DNA of 64,000 nucleotides, from NCBI RefSeq assembly GCF_023053635.1, contig NC_086173.1, positions 145,485,197-145,549,196 of the forward strand. The letters run 5' to 3'. The notes under the pieces are model-generated. The model saw only the letters and a list, made by a program, of their open reading frames with translations. It searched no databases and had not been told where the DNA came from. Positions 10,609 to 21,959 of this stretch are shown here, piece after piece; positions within the stretch are counted from its first letter, which is position 1, and every line of letters starts with the position of its first letter. The stretch is from Elgaria multicarinata webbii. Lineage: Eukaryota > Chordata > Lepidosauria > Squamata > Anguidae. The translations under genes and the position numbers were made by a program.

Positions 10609-11061
10609 ATGGCTGCTAAACAGCAAGGCATGAAGAAAACCAGGGATGTGAAGAGAAAGACGACTCAGAAGAAGCATCAACAAGTTGGACGGAAGCAGAA
10701 GAAGCTGCAGCCTCAAAAACAGAAGAAGCGCCAGTCTCCTCTTAAGCATCAAGTCAAGCGGACCTCTGCCAAAAAGGCAGTGAGCGGTGGGCAGGAGAAG
10801 AAGACCTATTCCCCAAGGCTCTTTGTATCCAAGTCACTCCGGCAGATGCCCAAGGTGCGGATGGAGGCCAATGCCAGGGGTCTGGTGAAGACCTTGTTGA
10901 TGGACCTCTATTACCAGGTGGCCACCGAGGTAGAAACCCTGAGCCAGAAGGATGAGTCGTCCACCATCACCTGTGCTGATGTGCAAACTGCCTTGAAGGG
11001 GGCCATGGAAAAGGAGTTGGCCAAGCACACGGCCGAACCCACCACCAATGAATGTGCCTAG
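10609..11061 (+). CDS. Divergent histone H2B variant, tandem copy 3
   Basis: Intact 150-codon frame, the most diverged of the three. By eye about 14 residues differ from copy 1, including N23H, K25Q, T35P, R47H, P52T, Y53S, E61G, I66T, F67Y, A73V, V76S, T98M, H102Y and G122C. I count only about four silent changes. The histone-fold signature (LRQMPKV, SSTIT, ELAKHT) and the frame are kept. The promoter octamer and the AATAAA signal (11261-11266) remain. It may be a diversifying paralogue or one under weak constraint; sequence alone does not decide. Confidence 0.82.
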   Translation: MAAKQQGMKKTRDVKRKTTQKKHQQVGRKQKKLQPQKQKKRQSPLKHQVKRTSAKKAVSGGQEKKTYSPRLFVSKSLRQMPKVRMEANARGLVKTLLMDLYYQVATEVETLSQKDESSTITCADVQTALKGAMEKELAKHTAEPTTNECA

Positions 11062-11260
11062 AGGAACATGCCTCCCCTTCTCCAGCTGGGGCAAGAAGGG
11101 AGAGGACCAAACGGTGCGAAGAGAAAGATCCCAATGATGCCTGAGAAAACCAGCAGAGGCTGAGTGGGGGGAACAGCCATGATCAAATATATATATTTGA
11201 AAGAACTGTTTGTCTAGCTGTTTCTAAATGGAAAAGAAACACCATATATGAACTTCTTCC

Positions 11261-11266
11261 AATAAA
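11261..11266 (+). terminator. Polyadenylation signal of H2B-variant gene 3
   Basis: AATAAA about 200 bases after the stop codon, followed by ggtttttgcagctttattc and a GT-rich stretch, as in the other copies. Confidence 0.7.
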
Positions 11267-11584
11267 TCAGGGTTTTTGCAGCTTTATTCACAGAAGTGTG
11301 TGACTGTGTCTATGTTTTGTTTTTCAACATGGGGATTTGCGGTTGGGTTGTGGGTTGACTATAAGGCACAGTTGAGAACTTCTAGTTCAGGAGCCAGATC
11401 TGGGTCACAATATGTCCTTCTGGATTTCTCTAAATGACCATGCCATTGTACCCCAACCACTGATCATTTTGTGGTTACACGGCTTCTTTGCCTTTCCTGT
11501 CCCCCCTTCTAAAAAGCTTTAAATGCTTCTCCTAAGGTTTGGTTAATGGCAGTAGAAGCTTTAAGATATAGGCCTTTTACACAT

Positions 11585-11726
11585 GGGCCCTTTCTACACC
11601 TAAGGGTTATCCCAGGAAAATGGAGGGATCGTCTCTGCCTGCTCCCGGGATCCCCTGTGTGTCATTTTGATGCACAGGAACAATCCTGGGATGATCCCGG
11701 GATTTACGGCTGGTGTAGACATGCCC
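11585..11726. repeat. Short inverted-repeat MITE
   Basis: The left end gggccctttctacacc and right end ggtgtagacatgccc are near reverse complements. The body has cccgggat blocks as in the MITEs at 364 and 51421. It is non-coding. Confidence 0.5.
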
Positions 11727-13223
11727 TTAGAAAGAGCTTCAAAGGTACTACGAGCTGTATTAGTACACTATAACAACCTAAAAGAATTCTACTGAAATAA
11801 AATATTTAACATAAAATAATAAAAGAGAACCACATAACTGGTGAGGTGGGATACCCCCTTGTCTTCACTTTAGGTATCCCTTATTTTAGGCAGAGTGAGG
11901 TGGCCATCTCAGGTAGCGAATGCTGGGGAAGAGGTGTTGGAGGGCAGAGCTGTATGTTCACCACACCATTCTGCCCATGTTGTCTAAGCAGCTAGCAGTG
12001 CAGCAGAGGCAGCCAGTATTGAAGTAAGAGCCTTCAACTCCATATAGCCCCCTTCTGTACATGGACTGGCATGGGGAGGCACCATTTTCTCCTTCACCTC
12101 TTGTGCTGGTCCTGTGTGATGTTATTACTCTGCAGATTTGCAGTACAAGCCCTAATTATAACAATATATCTATAGCAAAGGGGTAGATTTGGGAGGCAAA
12201 GGAAATTGTCTGCAGAAAATACGTTTAGGGAGCAATGTTGGGAGTTGTAGGACTTTTATTGGTCAAAACTAGCATAGGATGCACCCTAGAATGTTTTTTG
12301 AGAGGAAGCATGAGGAAGAGCAATTGGAACCATCAGAGTATTTTGATGGTTAGAGCAGAAAAGGTAGAACAATAGCACACGAAGCAAGACAGACAGATGT
12401 ATAATAATCTATAGCAGCACTCTGCTTTAATTACTATAGTTTGGTGCAGATGTTGAATGATTTAACAAGAAAAATACCTCTGGGAGAACCCATTCAGAAA
12501 CACCTCCCCCCCCCAATTTGATCGTAAATCCAGTGCAACTAAATTATTTTGCACTAAATTATTGCTTGCTCTACAGCATTTTGAACGGCAGGTGACGTTA
12601 AGCGGAACAGGCCAAGAACGCAGATGAACGAATTAGCTGAGTTTTAATCTAAGCAGGAAACGCGTGTGATTGGCTAGAAATGAGCCGTGTCAGTGGAGGC
12701 TGGTGGCTCCGATTTCGGTGGGGATGTAAATCCATTCTGGGTTTCAATCAGAACCAGCCAGAACTCTAAAGGAGATCTCCAGGGTGCCGAACCCTGGCTT
12801 TTGCACCCTGGATGTTGAACCTTAGGGCTGGTTCTGTTTAGTTCTGATTGAACCCCAGTCTTAGAATTGGGTTCCTTTCTAGAAGGAACCAATTCTAGAA
12901 TTTTATCTCACTTTGGGAGAACAAAAGTATGCAAACATCGTGCAGCCTGTAATTGAGGGGTCCAATTTGTATGGTTCTCGGTGGGCGCATAATGAATGAT
13001 CCGACACTGATTGGAATTTAGCATTCAGACTTTAAGAATGAAAGGGAACAACCGCAGCGGCGCTTCATAGGCATTATTTTCCCGCTGGAAGGAGGATCCT
13101 TCGAGGAATTCGTGTGTTACTCTCCTCTCTCCCGTTTCTTTGAAAAGGATAGTAATATAATCGCCAGCCTGAAAACAGCCAGCAAGTATTAGAGCCCTTT
13201 GTTCGCAGTAGTCTCATGCGAGT
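11727..13223. other. Intergenic, no gene seen
   Basis: I see no supported coding frame. About 12230-12292 is a copy of the small inverted-repeat family typified at 28470-28543 (ttgggagttgtaggactttt, ending aggatgcaccct). The rest before the tRNA gene is unrecognised. Confidence 0.4.
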
Positions 13224-13332
13224 GTCAGGATGGCCGAGTGGTCTAAGGCGCCAGACTCAAGGCTTCTACCTTCCCTGCTCTGGGTGTTCTGGTCTCCGAA
13301 TGGAGGCGTGGGTTCAAATCCCACTTCTGACA
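13224..13332 (+). tRNA. tRNA-Leu (anticodon CAA) with a 25-nt intron
   Basis: The acceptor stem GTCAGGA (13224-13230) pairs with TTCTGAC (13325-13331), followed by discriminator A. The D arm has TGGCCGAGTGGTC (A box), the anticodon loop is ACTCAAG, the long variable arm gives TCTCCGAATGGAGG, and the T arm is GGGTTCAAATCCC (B box). An intron at 13262-13286 sits just after the base 3' of the anticodon, as is usual for tRNA-Leu(CAA). A Pol III terminator TTTT follows at about 13341. Confidence 0.95.
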
Positions 13333-13866
13333 CATCTATCTTTTGTTTTCAGCTCTTTTTCTCCGTACCTCTCCCATAGAACACACACATAAAATTACTA
13401 GAAATACGAAAGAACTTAAAGAAAAAAATGCAAGCAATTTTTAACTTCCTGTTTATGTTACTTCATTTTTCTCGCATTTATGTTTACGATGCCTTTCATG
13501 TTTCTCTTCTTTCATTGTCAAGTTATTTTAGCGACTTGGAATGCATTTTGTGGGGTATAGAATTAAGCAGGGATACAAAGGAAAATATTTTTTTACTTTT
13601 AAACCCTAAATTTTACGATTCTAAAGCATCCACTCTTTCGGGACGCTTTGGCTTATAAGCGGCAGGCAGCTTCTACGTGTCCGTTTTTATTTTTGCCCTG
13701 TTGGGAAGGGACAAAAATGTGTTTTAATCTACTGATTAGCAGAACATGATCTATAGAGAGTGAGTACATTGCAACATCGAGAAATTTACTTGCAGACACA
13801 TTTATCACCAAAGAATCTCTTTTAGTATGGACTATGTATAGTTTGCTGCAAGAAGGCACTACAGCT
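13333..13866. other. AT-rich spacer between tRNA genes
   Basis: No supported gene. Short open frames at 13428-13658 (+) and 13653-13859 (-) show no family similarity. Confidence 0.4.
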
Positions 13867-13938
13867 TCCCTGGTGGTCTAGTGGTTAGGATTCGGCGCTC
13901 TCACCGCCGCGGCCCGGGTTCGATTCCCGGTCAGGGAA
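13867..13938 (+). tRNA. tRNA-Glu (anticodon CTC), copy 1
   Basis: A 72-nt cloverleaf. The acceptor TCCCTGG pairs with TCAGGGA, the A box is TGGTCTAGTGG, the anticodon loop contains CTC, and the T arm is CCCGGGTTCGATTCCCGG. A TTTT terminator follows at about 13942. As far as I recall it, this is the conserved vertebrate tRNA-Glu(CTC) sequence. Confidence 0.96.
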
Positions 13939-14219
13939 CATATTTTGAAAATATTCCAAAATAATACGTTTAATTTTTGCAAAACATGCTTTATGTTTGA
14001 GGGTACTTAGAATAGCAGCTCCCTTTGCACTTCTTTTTGTAGCTGTGTATGATGAGGGAAATTACTTTAAAAATTACTGAATGAAGAATTAACATTTTAA
14101 AATGTACAAAACCTCTGAGTAAATTAAGCTGATATTTTATTTCAATACTGGATGTTGGATATACATTTGTCTGATATTTTAGAATATAGATTTGTTTTAA
14201 TAACCACCAAACAAAACTT

Positions 14220-14340
14220 CCTTTAAAAATAAATTATTTATTTATATAGTAGCAGCAATGTTTCTGTACCACTTGTCGTTTGCACAAATCCCAAAGCCGT
14301 TCACAAAATAACACAATAAATACAATACAACAAATAGTAT
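14220..14340 (-). repeat. LINE 3'-end fragment
   Basis: A ttatttatttatatag run is followed by a degenerate taccactt...gttcacaaaa stretch, the reverse complement of L2-type LINE tails. It is short and diverged. Confidence 0.4.
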
Positions 14341-15139
14341 CCTACGAGAGACAGATTCACAGAGAGCTCATGGCTCGGGCAAAACCAAAGTAAAAAGATG
14401 AATGTTCAATAAATGCCTAAGTCATGCTAACAAAGGGGAGATCATTATACAAGGGAATGTCATTGCAGAGAAGGCCTGCCTCAGAATCGTTGGCAAACAG
14501 AAATCTGTAGGTCAGGGCATGGACACAACCTCTGACTATTGTAATGGCCTGGGAGGTCTGCAGCAGGAATCCACATGGATATTCCCACTTTCCTTGCAGC
14601 AAGAAAGTGCTTTTGGAACATAGTCCTTATCTACCTTTCTTTTGCTTGTCACATTGTAACTTCTTAATATTTCACTTGTTGATCTGTATCCCTTTTTACC
14701 TGCAGAAAAACATAAACACTAAATGATGCCCAAAAGACCCTTTCCCAGTCAACATCTGTTTTCTGGTAAGGACAAATTATTTTCTCCTTCTGATGGCAGC
14801 CCAATGCTGGATCAGACTGAAGGCTCAGTGTCCTGCTTTGCGCTGTGGTCCCATCACACATCAATTTCTTGTGTAGCTTCTCTGAGGATTCATTCTTCCA
14901 AAAAGTCATTCAAGATCTATTTTTCTCATGCTTAATTGCCTTTATGGACTGCCATTGGACAGGTGCCATTTAACAACAGCTAGAACAGCTCAAAATTGCA
15001 TGGTTATACCTTATTATAAAATTGTGCACTGTGATTTCTGGGACTCCTCACATTATATTCATAACCTGACACTTTCCAGATGTGTTGAACTTCAGCACCC
15101 ATCATCTCACCAGCATGGCTGATCTTGGGTAGTGGTAAT

Positions 15140-16080
15140 GGGTATAAGAATATTAGAGCCATGCTGGATGAGGCCAATGGTCCATCTAGTCAAGCACACC
15201 TTGTTCACACAGTGACTAACCAGCTATCAACCAGGGACCCACAAGCAGGACACGGTGCAACAGCAGCCTCCCACCCATGTTCCCCAGCAAATGGTGAATA
15301 TAAGCTTACTGCCTCTGATACTAGACGTAGCACATAGCCATCAGGCCTAGTAGCCGTTGATAACTTTCTCCTCCAGGAATTTATAAAACCCTCTTTTAAA
15401 GCCATCCAATTTGGTTGCCATCGCCACACCTTTGGTAGTGAATTCCATAGTTTAACTATGCACTGTGTGACGAAGTACTTCTTTTATCTGTCCTGAATCT
15501 CCCACCAATCAACTTCATGGGATGACCTCCATGTTCTAGTATTTTGGGAGAGGGAGAAAAATGTCTCCCTCTCCACATTCTCCACACCATGCATAATTTT
15601 GTACACCTCTATTAGGTCTCCTTTACCCATCTTTTTTCTTCCTTACCCATCTGTTGTAACCTTCCCTCATAGGGGAGATGCTCCAGCCCCTTGATCATTT
15701 TAGTTGCCTTTTTCTGTACTTTTCCCAGCTCTACAATATATTTTTTAGGTGTGCTGACCAGGACTGTATACAGTATTCTAAGCGTGGCCGAACCATAGAT
15801 TTGTACAAAGGCACTATTGTACTGGCAGCTTTATTCTCAATTCCTTTTCTTATAATGCTGGACATAGAGTTTGCCTTCTTTACAGCAGCTGCACACTGGT
15901 TGACATTTTCATCGAGCTGTCCACCACAATCACAAGATCTCTTTCTTGGTCTGTCACCACCAGCTCAGATCCCATCAGGTTACATTTGAAGTTGGGATTT
16001 TTTGGCCTGCTGTGCATCACTTGCTTCCACTGAACTGCATCTGCCATGTGGATGCCCACTCTCTCAAAACCAGTGGAGGG
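15140..16080 (-). mobile_element. CR1-type LINE 3' fragment
   Basis: On the minus strand this reads as a CR1/L3-like tail. The blocks ccagcatggctctaatattc, the conserved ...ggaattcactaccaaaggtgtg... region and the upstream ...tcggccacgcttagaatactg... all match CR1 sequence seen again at 60003-60780 and 55690-56080. It has no intact frame. Confidence 0.7.
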
Positions 16081-16328
16081 TTCCAGTTTGGGAAAGTCTG
16101 CCTGAATCCATTTAGCAGACCAGATGACCTTTCTAACAATCTGTTGTCTGCACTGCCTGGTTGTATTAGAGTAGTTCTACAGGGAAACCTTAATAACCAG
16201 ACTGTTATCTGATTGGCTGAATCATTGCTCAAACCACCAATCAGAGATAGTTTAGCTGCTCAAGTTTGCTTCCTTCTTTTGGGTAAATACTCCCATATAC
16301 TCCGGCTAATGTAAAAATAGAGACATTT

Positions 16329-16392
16329 AGGGTGCAATGCTATGCATGTCTAAACAGAAAAAAAAGGCCTACAATTCCTAGGATGCAGTAGG
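16329..16392. repeat. Copy of the gggtgcaat small inverted-repeat family
   Basis: gggtgcaatgctatgcatg through aaggcctacaattcctag matches the family at 28470-28543, 40368-40443 and 12230-12292. It is non-coding. Confidence 0.5.
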
Positions 16393-16454
16393 AACTTTTT
16401 TTTTTTTTTTTAAATCTAAACATGTGTAGCTTTGTTCAATCCATTTCTAATTGG

Positions 16455-16590
16455 AAGGAAGTTATGCAGCCACACTACTGCTTTAAAACGGTTTATAACA
16501 GTAGTGACAACTGTTGGGGCCCAGGACACACTCCCTATACAGTTTTCAAAATGTTTTCAAAGTGTCGTATCCTGCTTGGTGTAGATCTGG
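16455..16590. repeat. Copy of the taGATCTACACTactgc repeat family
   Basis: The sequence cacactactgctttaaaac, then gacaactgttgggg and ggtgtagatctgg, is the reverse complement of the repeats at 28610-28830, 38240-38478 and 40070-40212. Confidence 0.5.
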
Positions 16591-17161
16591 CAGCTCCGTT
16601 GTTGATTAGTACGTAATGATTTGCCTTCCTCGAGGCCTTAAAAAACCTTTCTCCCTTCTCTGATGAAGGAGAGAGCCGGCTGCAGGTAAGTGCTAATGAT
16701 TTAAGTTACTTAATCTCCGGAGACGATAGTGGGGGAAAATCCCCTCTCCCAGAATACGTTCATCTCCATTACATTTATTTGCATGTTAAAGACCGCAAAA
16801 GAATAATACTCCTCCACCTTCAACTTTACAGTAGAAGGTGGCAATCTTATACACACCTGGGATAAAGTCTCATTGTATTCAATAGCGTTACTTCTGAGTA
16901 GACATCTGTAGGATTTCTTAGAGGTTTCCTTTATTTCACCTACAAATTCCGTACTCATTTTTTAATCTTATATATATTTATATATATAGGTTCAGGAAAG
17001 TGAGCCGAAGCTTTCAACTCTGAAAGTAAGACTGTGAAGTGTCATGACAGGGAACTTACTTTCATTACACCTAAACATGTCATGTATTTGAAATGAGTTG
17101 CAGGACCAAAATAATACTGATGATACAAAGATCACTGGAAAAGGTGCTTTTTTTCACAACT

Positions 17162-17233
17162 TCCCTGGTGGTCTAGTGGTTAGGATTCGGCGCTCTCACC
17201 GCCGCGGCCCGGGTTCGATTCCCGGTCAGGGAA
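17162..17233 (+). tRNA. tRNA-Glu (anticodon CTC), copy 2
   Basis: Identical over all 72 bases to copy 1 at 13867-13938. TTTT lies at 17238-17241. The downstream flank (aaactgtgctttaatgtttg) resembles the flank of copy 1 (aaacatgctttatgtttga), which suggests an old local duplication whose mature tRNA has been held constant. Confidence 0.96.
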
Positions 17234-18640
17234 TGTGTTTTGATGCCTCTTCAACAAGAACAAAAAACCTGATGACTTTGGTAAACTGTGCTTTAATGTT
17301 TGAAGATATTCAGCACATTCCATTTGCTTTCAGCAACTCTGCACTTAAAGGCTGCATGTCAACTTCAGAAGAAAAAATGTCTTTTTAAAAAATGAATAAA
17401 CACTTCAGGTATTACTTCAGAGTTATTATTATTATTTGTCTGATTTTCTTAGGGGTTTTTTTTGGGGGGGGGAAGCCATCAGAAAGATCATCCTTTGAAC
17501 AAATCAAACAGCAGCAAAGCAATATCTCAAAGATAACATTAAATTCTTTGAGTTTACAGAAAAAGTGTATTGGAGGGATCCAGAAATGAATGCAAATTAT
17601 AGAAATGTTTATTGACATTATGACAGTGCTGATAAAAAAATGTCATTTTAAAAATTCATGTTCCTCCTATTCCACTTCCTCCTGCGTGGGGAAAACTAAA
17701 TTCCCACACTCTGCAATGCACTATAACCATCCTGTGCAGTACCCCAGGATTCCACTTTGACTTCTACTGCCTTCCTGTTGACATCCTTGAAATGAAATTT
17801 CACATGTATTTGAAATTTGACAAATTATGAATGTCTGAAATGTATTCAATGGTTGTTTGTCTATACCTCTTTGCCTTAATAGTTTAAGGCAGCTAACAGC
17901 CATAAAGTCATTATAAACAACAATACCAGAATAAAAATTCAAAAACTCAAACCAGTGGTATGCATCAAGATAACGTTGAAGAAGTACCAGTTAAAATAAT
18001 AGCAAAATTTCCACCATCCTAAAAAGAGCCCATAACTGAGTAAAAAGATGTGAGGATTTAATGCAGCATTTGTTATTTTTTTACATAGATTCTCAAAGCA
18101 CCTTAGAAGCAAAACGTTGTAATAATACAAAATATCTCCATTTCTCTCTCTGGCTGTTTCCAGATAGAGGGCTCCAAGCTCTCTCAGGCTAGTACATCTT
18201 TTCTTCCTTAATGGATTTTCTGTGGTTAATAAAAAGATGGGAGAAGTAGTAAGAAAACACAGGAGAGTTACAAACAGAAGAAGACCCTGTGTGGCCTCTC
18301 CCTAAAATTTTGTGAACGAGGCAGTATTATTGCACAATAAAAGTCTCGTCTGGAAGCACGCATGCCCCTTGCTCACACACCCACAACAGCCCTTCGTCCT
18401 CTGGCTGATGGATGGTGCCAGAGCATGCATCCCTTCAGTTCTGTAGTCTCAGAGCAGTAGGCAAGTGTTATATCTAAGAACAACTTTAGCAAAACCAAGC
18501 TCAAATTAATGGGTTGAAGAAGTGAGGTGGGGGGTTCCTTCTCAAATGTCAGATTTATTTGTTTTTAAAACTAGTACACCGTACAGGCATGATCCCCTCA
18601 CTCAGGGAAGAAATTGCCCCGAAGTGGCAGATTATTACAG
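17234..18640. other. No gene recognised
   Basis: AT-rich sequence. The part at about 18235-18360 resembles 47090-47215 (acaggagagttacaaacag versus acgggagagttatgagtgg), probably a shared old repeat. No coding frame is supported. Confidence 0.35.
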
Positions 18641-19420
18641 TGGAGAAATAGACAGCCACAATTCTGGTGGATGGTCTTCAAATTGAGCCAAATACATAAC
18701 AGACAGAACTGCCAAGCCTAAGCGAGATCTTCCAGTGTGTAAACTCGGTGTTGTACAATAATTCTGCCACTAGATGGTGCTGTCTCAATGGAAGAGAATG
18801 GAGCACACAGATAGATGAAATACTCAATTCAAACCATGTGGCTGCCCATGTAATTAAGCCAATTGCAATCCCAGAAAGAAAGCAGAAGTAGAAAGCCCTG
18901 GTAAGGCAGCGGATTTTTTTTTTAATGTAGAGAAGCTCTATGACTCTGGAGATCTATTATGCCATATTTGTGACATCTGTTTGTTAATAAACATGCATGA
19001 GGAAGTAGGCAAGCACCCAGACAGAGAGTGGAAGCCTGTAATCCAGCGCCAGGTCCTCCAAAGTCAAGCAGCACCCACTGTCTGTGGAGCCCCCCAGACC
19101 TCTTGCTTCTTGGCAGCTGCAAATCCCAGAACTCTGTCTTTTTCTCTGATCACATTGCAATGACATGAGTTTCTGCAGCCTTCACAAGAGCATGTGGTGT
19201 CTATTGCAAGACTTGCAGAGAGAATGTGTGTGACATGCTTGGAAGATTAATTTAAAGCAATATATCAACGCTATTATTAGGAGCTACTGAGCCTAGAACC
19301 AGGAGTTCACAGCACTGGGAAAGGATACCCTGTGTGCTAAAGGGTACACTGAACAGCTGCCAACCACCAGAGCTCTGGACCCACTGGAACTTCTCAGTGT
19401 CAAGTGCTCTTTTAGCCATC
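18641..19420 (-). repeat. Intron remnants of the duplicated LAAO locus
   Basis: 18650-18715 resembles 29965-30020 (LAAO intron 6). 18720-18920 resembles 32480-32710 (intron 5). 19250-19390 resembles 34560-34690 (intron 4). The order fits a collapsed copy of the gene from which the exon 5 and exon 6 regions have been lost. I find no copy of those exons or of exon 7. Confidence 0.55.
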
Positions 19421-19552
19421 AAATGTCATTGCATATGCCTCTTCAGCTATCTCTGGAAACATCAGCTGACCATGAATGACCATGAGCAAGTAGACAGTTT
19501 CAGTGAAAGATGGTAATTTCCAGTTGACAAATCAGCAAGGACAACCTGGTTC

Positions 19553-19986
19553 TAGGGGCTGTCTATATGTGGGGAAAACCCCGTGGTGGCTACAGACCTC
19601 CACCTGTAGCTTTGCAATCACTGCTGGGCTTTCCTGCAAAGCTGAGCATTGAAAAAGTTGGAGACTTACCCCCAACGTTTTCAATGGGAGCGAGGTCATG
19701 GCTGTCCTGGCATCTGATGTCGCTCCAGGGTCAATCCAGGCGTGGTCCATGGTGCAAGGTGTCCAGCGATTGGTCACCTTCCACCAGGAAGAGGGTGGGG
19801 GGCAGGGGCAGCTCTGCTACCCAGATAGCTGCGGAAACTCTGCGCTCCCTCCCTGGCATCAGGATTACCCAAAGCCACTGTGGGGGAGTAAAATGACAGG
19901 ATTTCTGAAGGAGGCAGCTAGATTTTGGAAGCTGCTCTCTGGGGACTGCTGAAGGTCTAGTCTTTGGAGGGTATTTGAACTAAAAT
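19553..19986. repeat. GC-rich repeat related to 30475-30998
   Basis: The left end ggggctgtctatatgtgggg matches ggggctgtctatacatgggg at about 30478. Both continue with similar GC-rich sequence. It is likely a non-autonomous DNA element. Confidence 0.5.
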
Positions 19987-20078
19987 GGCTTTTGGCTCCT
20001 TCCATGTCTATTATTTTGAATTTGGAACAGGACATGGAAGAGTTTTCCTGGCAAAATAGGCACAGAAGCTATCCAAAC

Positions 20079-20280
20079 CTTATTCTGGGCCTCTTGATAC
20101 AGCTTCTCAGCAGTTTTGCCTTTTTCTGAAGGAGTCACATTGTAACTCAAGATGTCTGGGTCATTCCTGACCTCCCAGATTCTTTTCTTGATGTTGTTAA
20201 TGAAATACCAGGTGTCATTGATCTCATGAAAGAGTTCTTTCAGTGGTAGGCCAAATTTCTAAACATATTCACGGACAAGC
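20079..20280 (-). pseudogene. LAAO pseudogene, exon 4
   Basis: On the minus strand a 202-base block matches functional exon 4 (35861-36062) in length and splice sites: acceptor ctcag, and donor side AAG followed by GTTTGGATA. The translation reads LVREYV, a stop (TAG where the intact gene has AAA), then KFGLPLKELF and later NNIKKRIWEV, PSEKGKTAEKLYQEA. The in-frame stop and the damaged exon 3 make this a pseudogene. Confidence 0.85.
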
Positions 20281-20689
20281 CTGAGGAAAGAGAAGGGATA
20301 ATCACTGGCAGAAGAAAAAAATTTGAGTGAACCAATAGTACAAAACTGAAAAACTGTACTGGAATGTATGGAGGGCCATGGTATAGATGTCAGAGGCTGT
20401 TACTCTAGCCTCCTCATCTCTCTCATGTTAGTGCATCCGTCCCCCGAGACAATGGTAAAACAAAATAGTCTGAACATTCAGTTTAAGCAGAATTCCTGCC
20501 AGCCGAAGAGTGGAAGTGAGGTCAACTCATGGAAATCAATGGAGAAATCCTGATCTAACTGTACCTGGGCAGCAGCTTGTTTCACCCCCTCACCAAACGA
20601 TAACAGCAAATTCCGGGACATCCAGCAAAAAACACAAAAAGTCTTGAAGCACCTTAAAGATTAATAAAATAATTAAGGCACAAGCCTTT

Positions 20690-20850
20690 TTGGACAATAA
20701 TCTCTGTTCAGCTGCAAGGTTGGCTGGCTGACCTTGGGCTAGTGATAATCTCATGGTCTTAACCTTGGCTGTGAGGCCAAGGAAGGGGAGCCATGTACTC
20801 CACACTGGCCTCCTTGGGGAAAAGGTTGGGATAAAATATTTATTTATTTA
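20690..20850 (+). repeat. Degenerate SINE fragment (CORE-like)
   Basis: gctgaccttgggctagtgataatct resembles the tgactttgggccagtcacaga block of the SINEs at 39006 and 42520. It ends in (TTTA)n. It is fragmentary. Confidence 0.4.
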
Positions 20851-21005
20851 TTTATTTATGTCCATACTGTCCAATAGCTGAAGCTCTCTGGGCCGTTCAC
20901 AAAAATTAAAATGACGAGGTACAGCATAAAATACAAAAGCTTAAAACCACACTATAAAAGTACAGCCAGAATAAAATGTAACAGCAATGCAGAGATTTAA
21001 AATTC
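20845..21005 (-). repeat. LINE 3'-end fragment
   Basis: ttatttatttatttatgtcc is followed by tgtccaatagctgaagctct and gggccgttcacaaaaatt. This is the reverse complement of L2-type LINE tails that end in (AAAT)n. Confidence 0.65.
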
Positions 21006-21217
21006 AGATTTAAAATGTCAGCCCTGCCCTGTTCACTTAATATAAACTGTTAGAGGCGCCATGGCCAAGTTTTAATTGGCCCGTGGGTGACGCCCAAGAT
21101 CTTATGGGCAATGTCTCCTTTCTTCTGCCTTTCAAACAGTCTTGCACAGCATGGCAGTGTTATAGAGCAGTAACAAATGAGCAAGAGATGCTTATGCATG
21201 CTTCATGTGCATCTTAC

Positions 21218-21317
21218 TTCTGGCTCTCAGGCAAATGCATGAGTACCAGCCTTCTTCCTCATTGTGATAGGTCTCAACTGGTCCTCCAGTGCAGTTGTTG
21301 GCTTCAAGAACAGTCAC
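21218..21317 (-). pseudogene. LAAO pseudogene, exon 3
   Basis: On the minus strand VTVLEANNCTGGPVETYHN then EEEGWY matches functional exon 3 (39529-39641). The block is 100 bases against 113, a 13-base deletion in the stretch for [11 protein letters not shown] that shifts the frame. Splice sites remain (acceptor cctccag, donor gtaagatgc). Adjoining intron sequence to about 21740 also matches 39642-40080, so this is a genomic duplicate, not a retrocopy. Confidence 0.88.
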
Positions 21318-21959
21318 CTGGAGGCAAAGAGGACAATTCTGGTTTGACCCTGAATTTCCTGCTCAGATGTCATTTGAACATCCTTAACCACAGATGGGAG
21401 GGCAGTTTATTTATTTAGTAATGTATTTGGTTTCTACCTATCAATATTGTTACATTGCCCGGGTCCTTCCTTTTTTCAAGCTTTATTTACAAGGGACTGG
21501 AGTTTTTATGTTATATCCGCCGCCCTTATCCCCTAGCCTTTCCTCCTCCTTAGGTCTAGTTTTCCTAAACAGCAGCTGAGAATCTGCAGGTGGCAGATGG
21601 ACTCCCAAGATGGAATGCTACAAAAACAAACAAACAAATTGTTCCTTGCACTTAGAAAGTTAGATGCCAGGGAGAAGGTTTTCTATCACAACTATCTCCC
21701 TGACGACAGTCTAGTATTGTGCTGGGAATTATTTTGTATAGAGGAGTATTCACTTCAGTTATGAGGTCTTTGACCTGCAGTTTTAAGTGCTAAAACCCAG
21801 AAACAGGCTAGCCATCTCGTTGGCTGTTTGGGAAAACTAGCCCTTAATTCATTTCCCTTAGGGACATAAGAAGCTGAGTCAGATCCTTGGTTCAGCTTGT
21901 CCAGTTTTGTCAAAATTGATTGGTAGTGGCTCTCCAGGGTTTCAGGTGAGAATTTGTCC

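Larger units (their letters stand above)
9521..11562 (+). repeat. Tandem unit 3 of the histone-variant array
   Basis: The unit starts at tcagattattgaacaggc and carries MITE copy b, the 5' flank, H2B copy 3 and the 3' flank. Similarity to units 1 and 2 stops near 11562 (after ggttaatggcagtagaag), which marks the right edge of the array. Confidence 0.8.
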
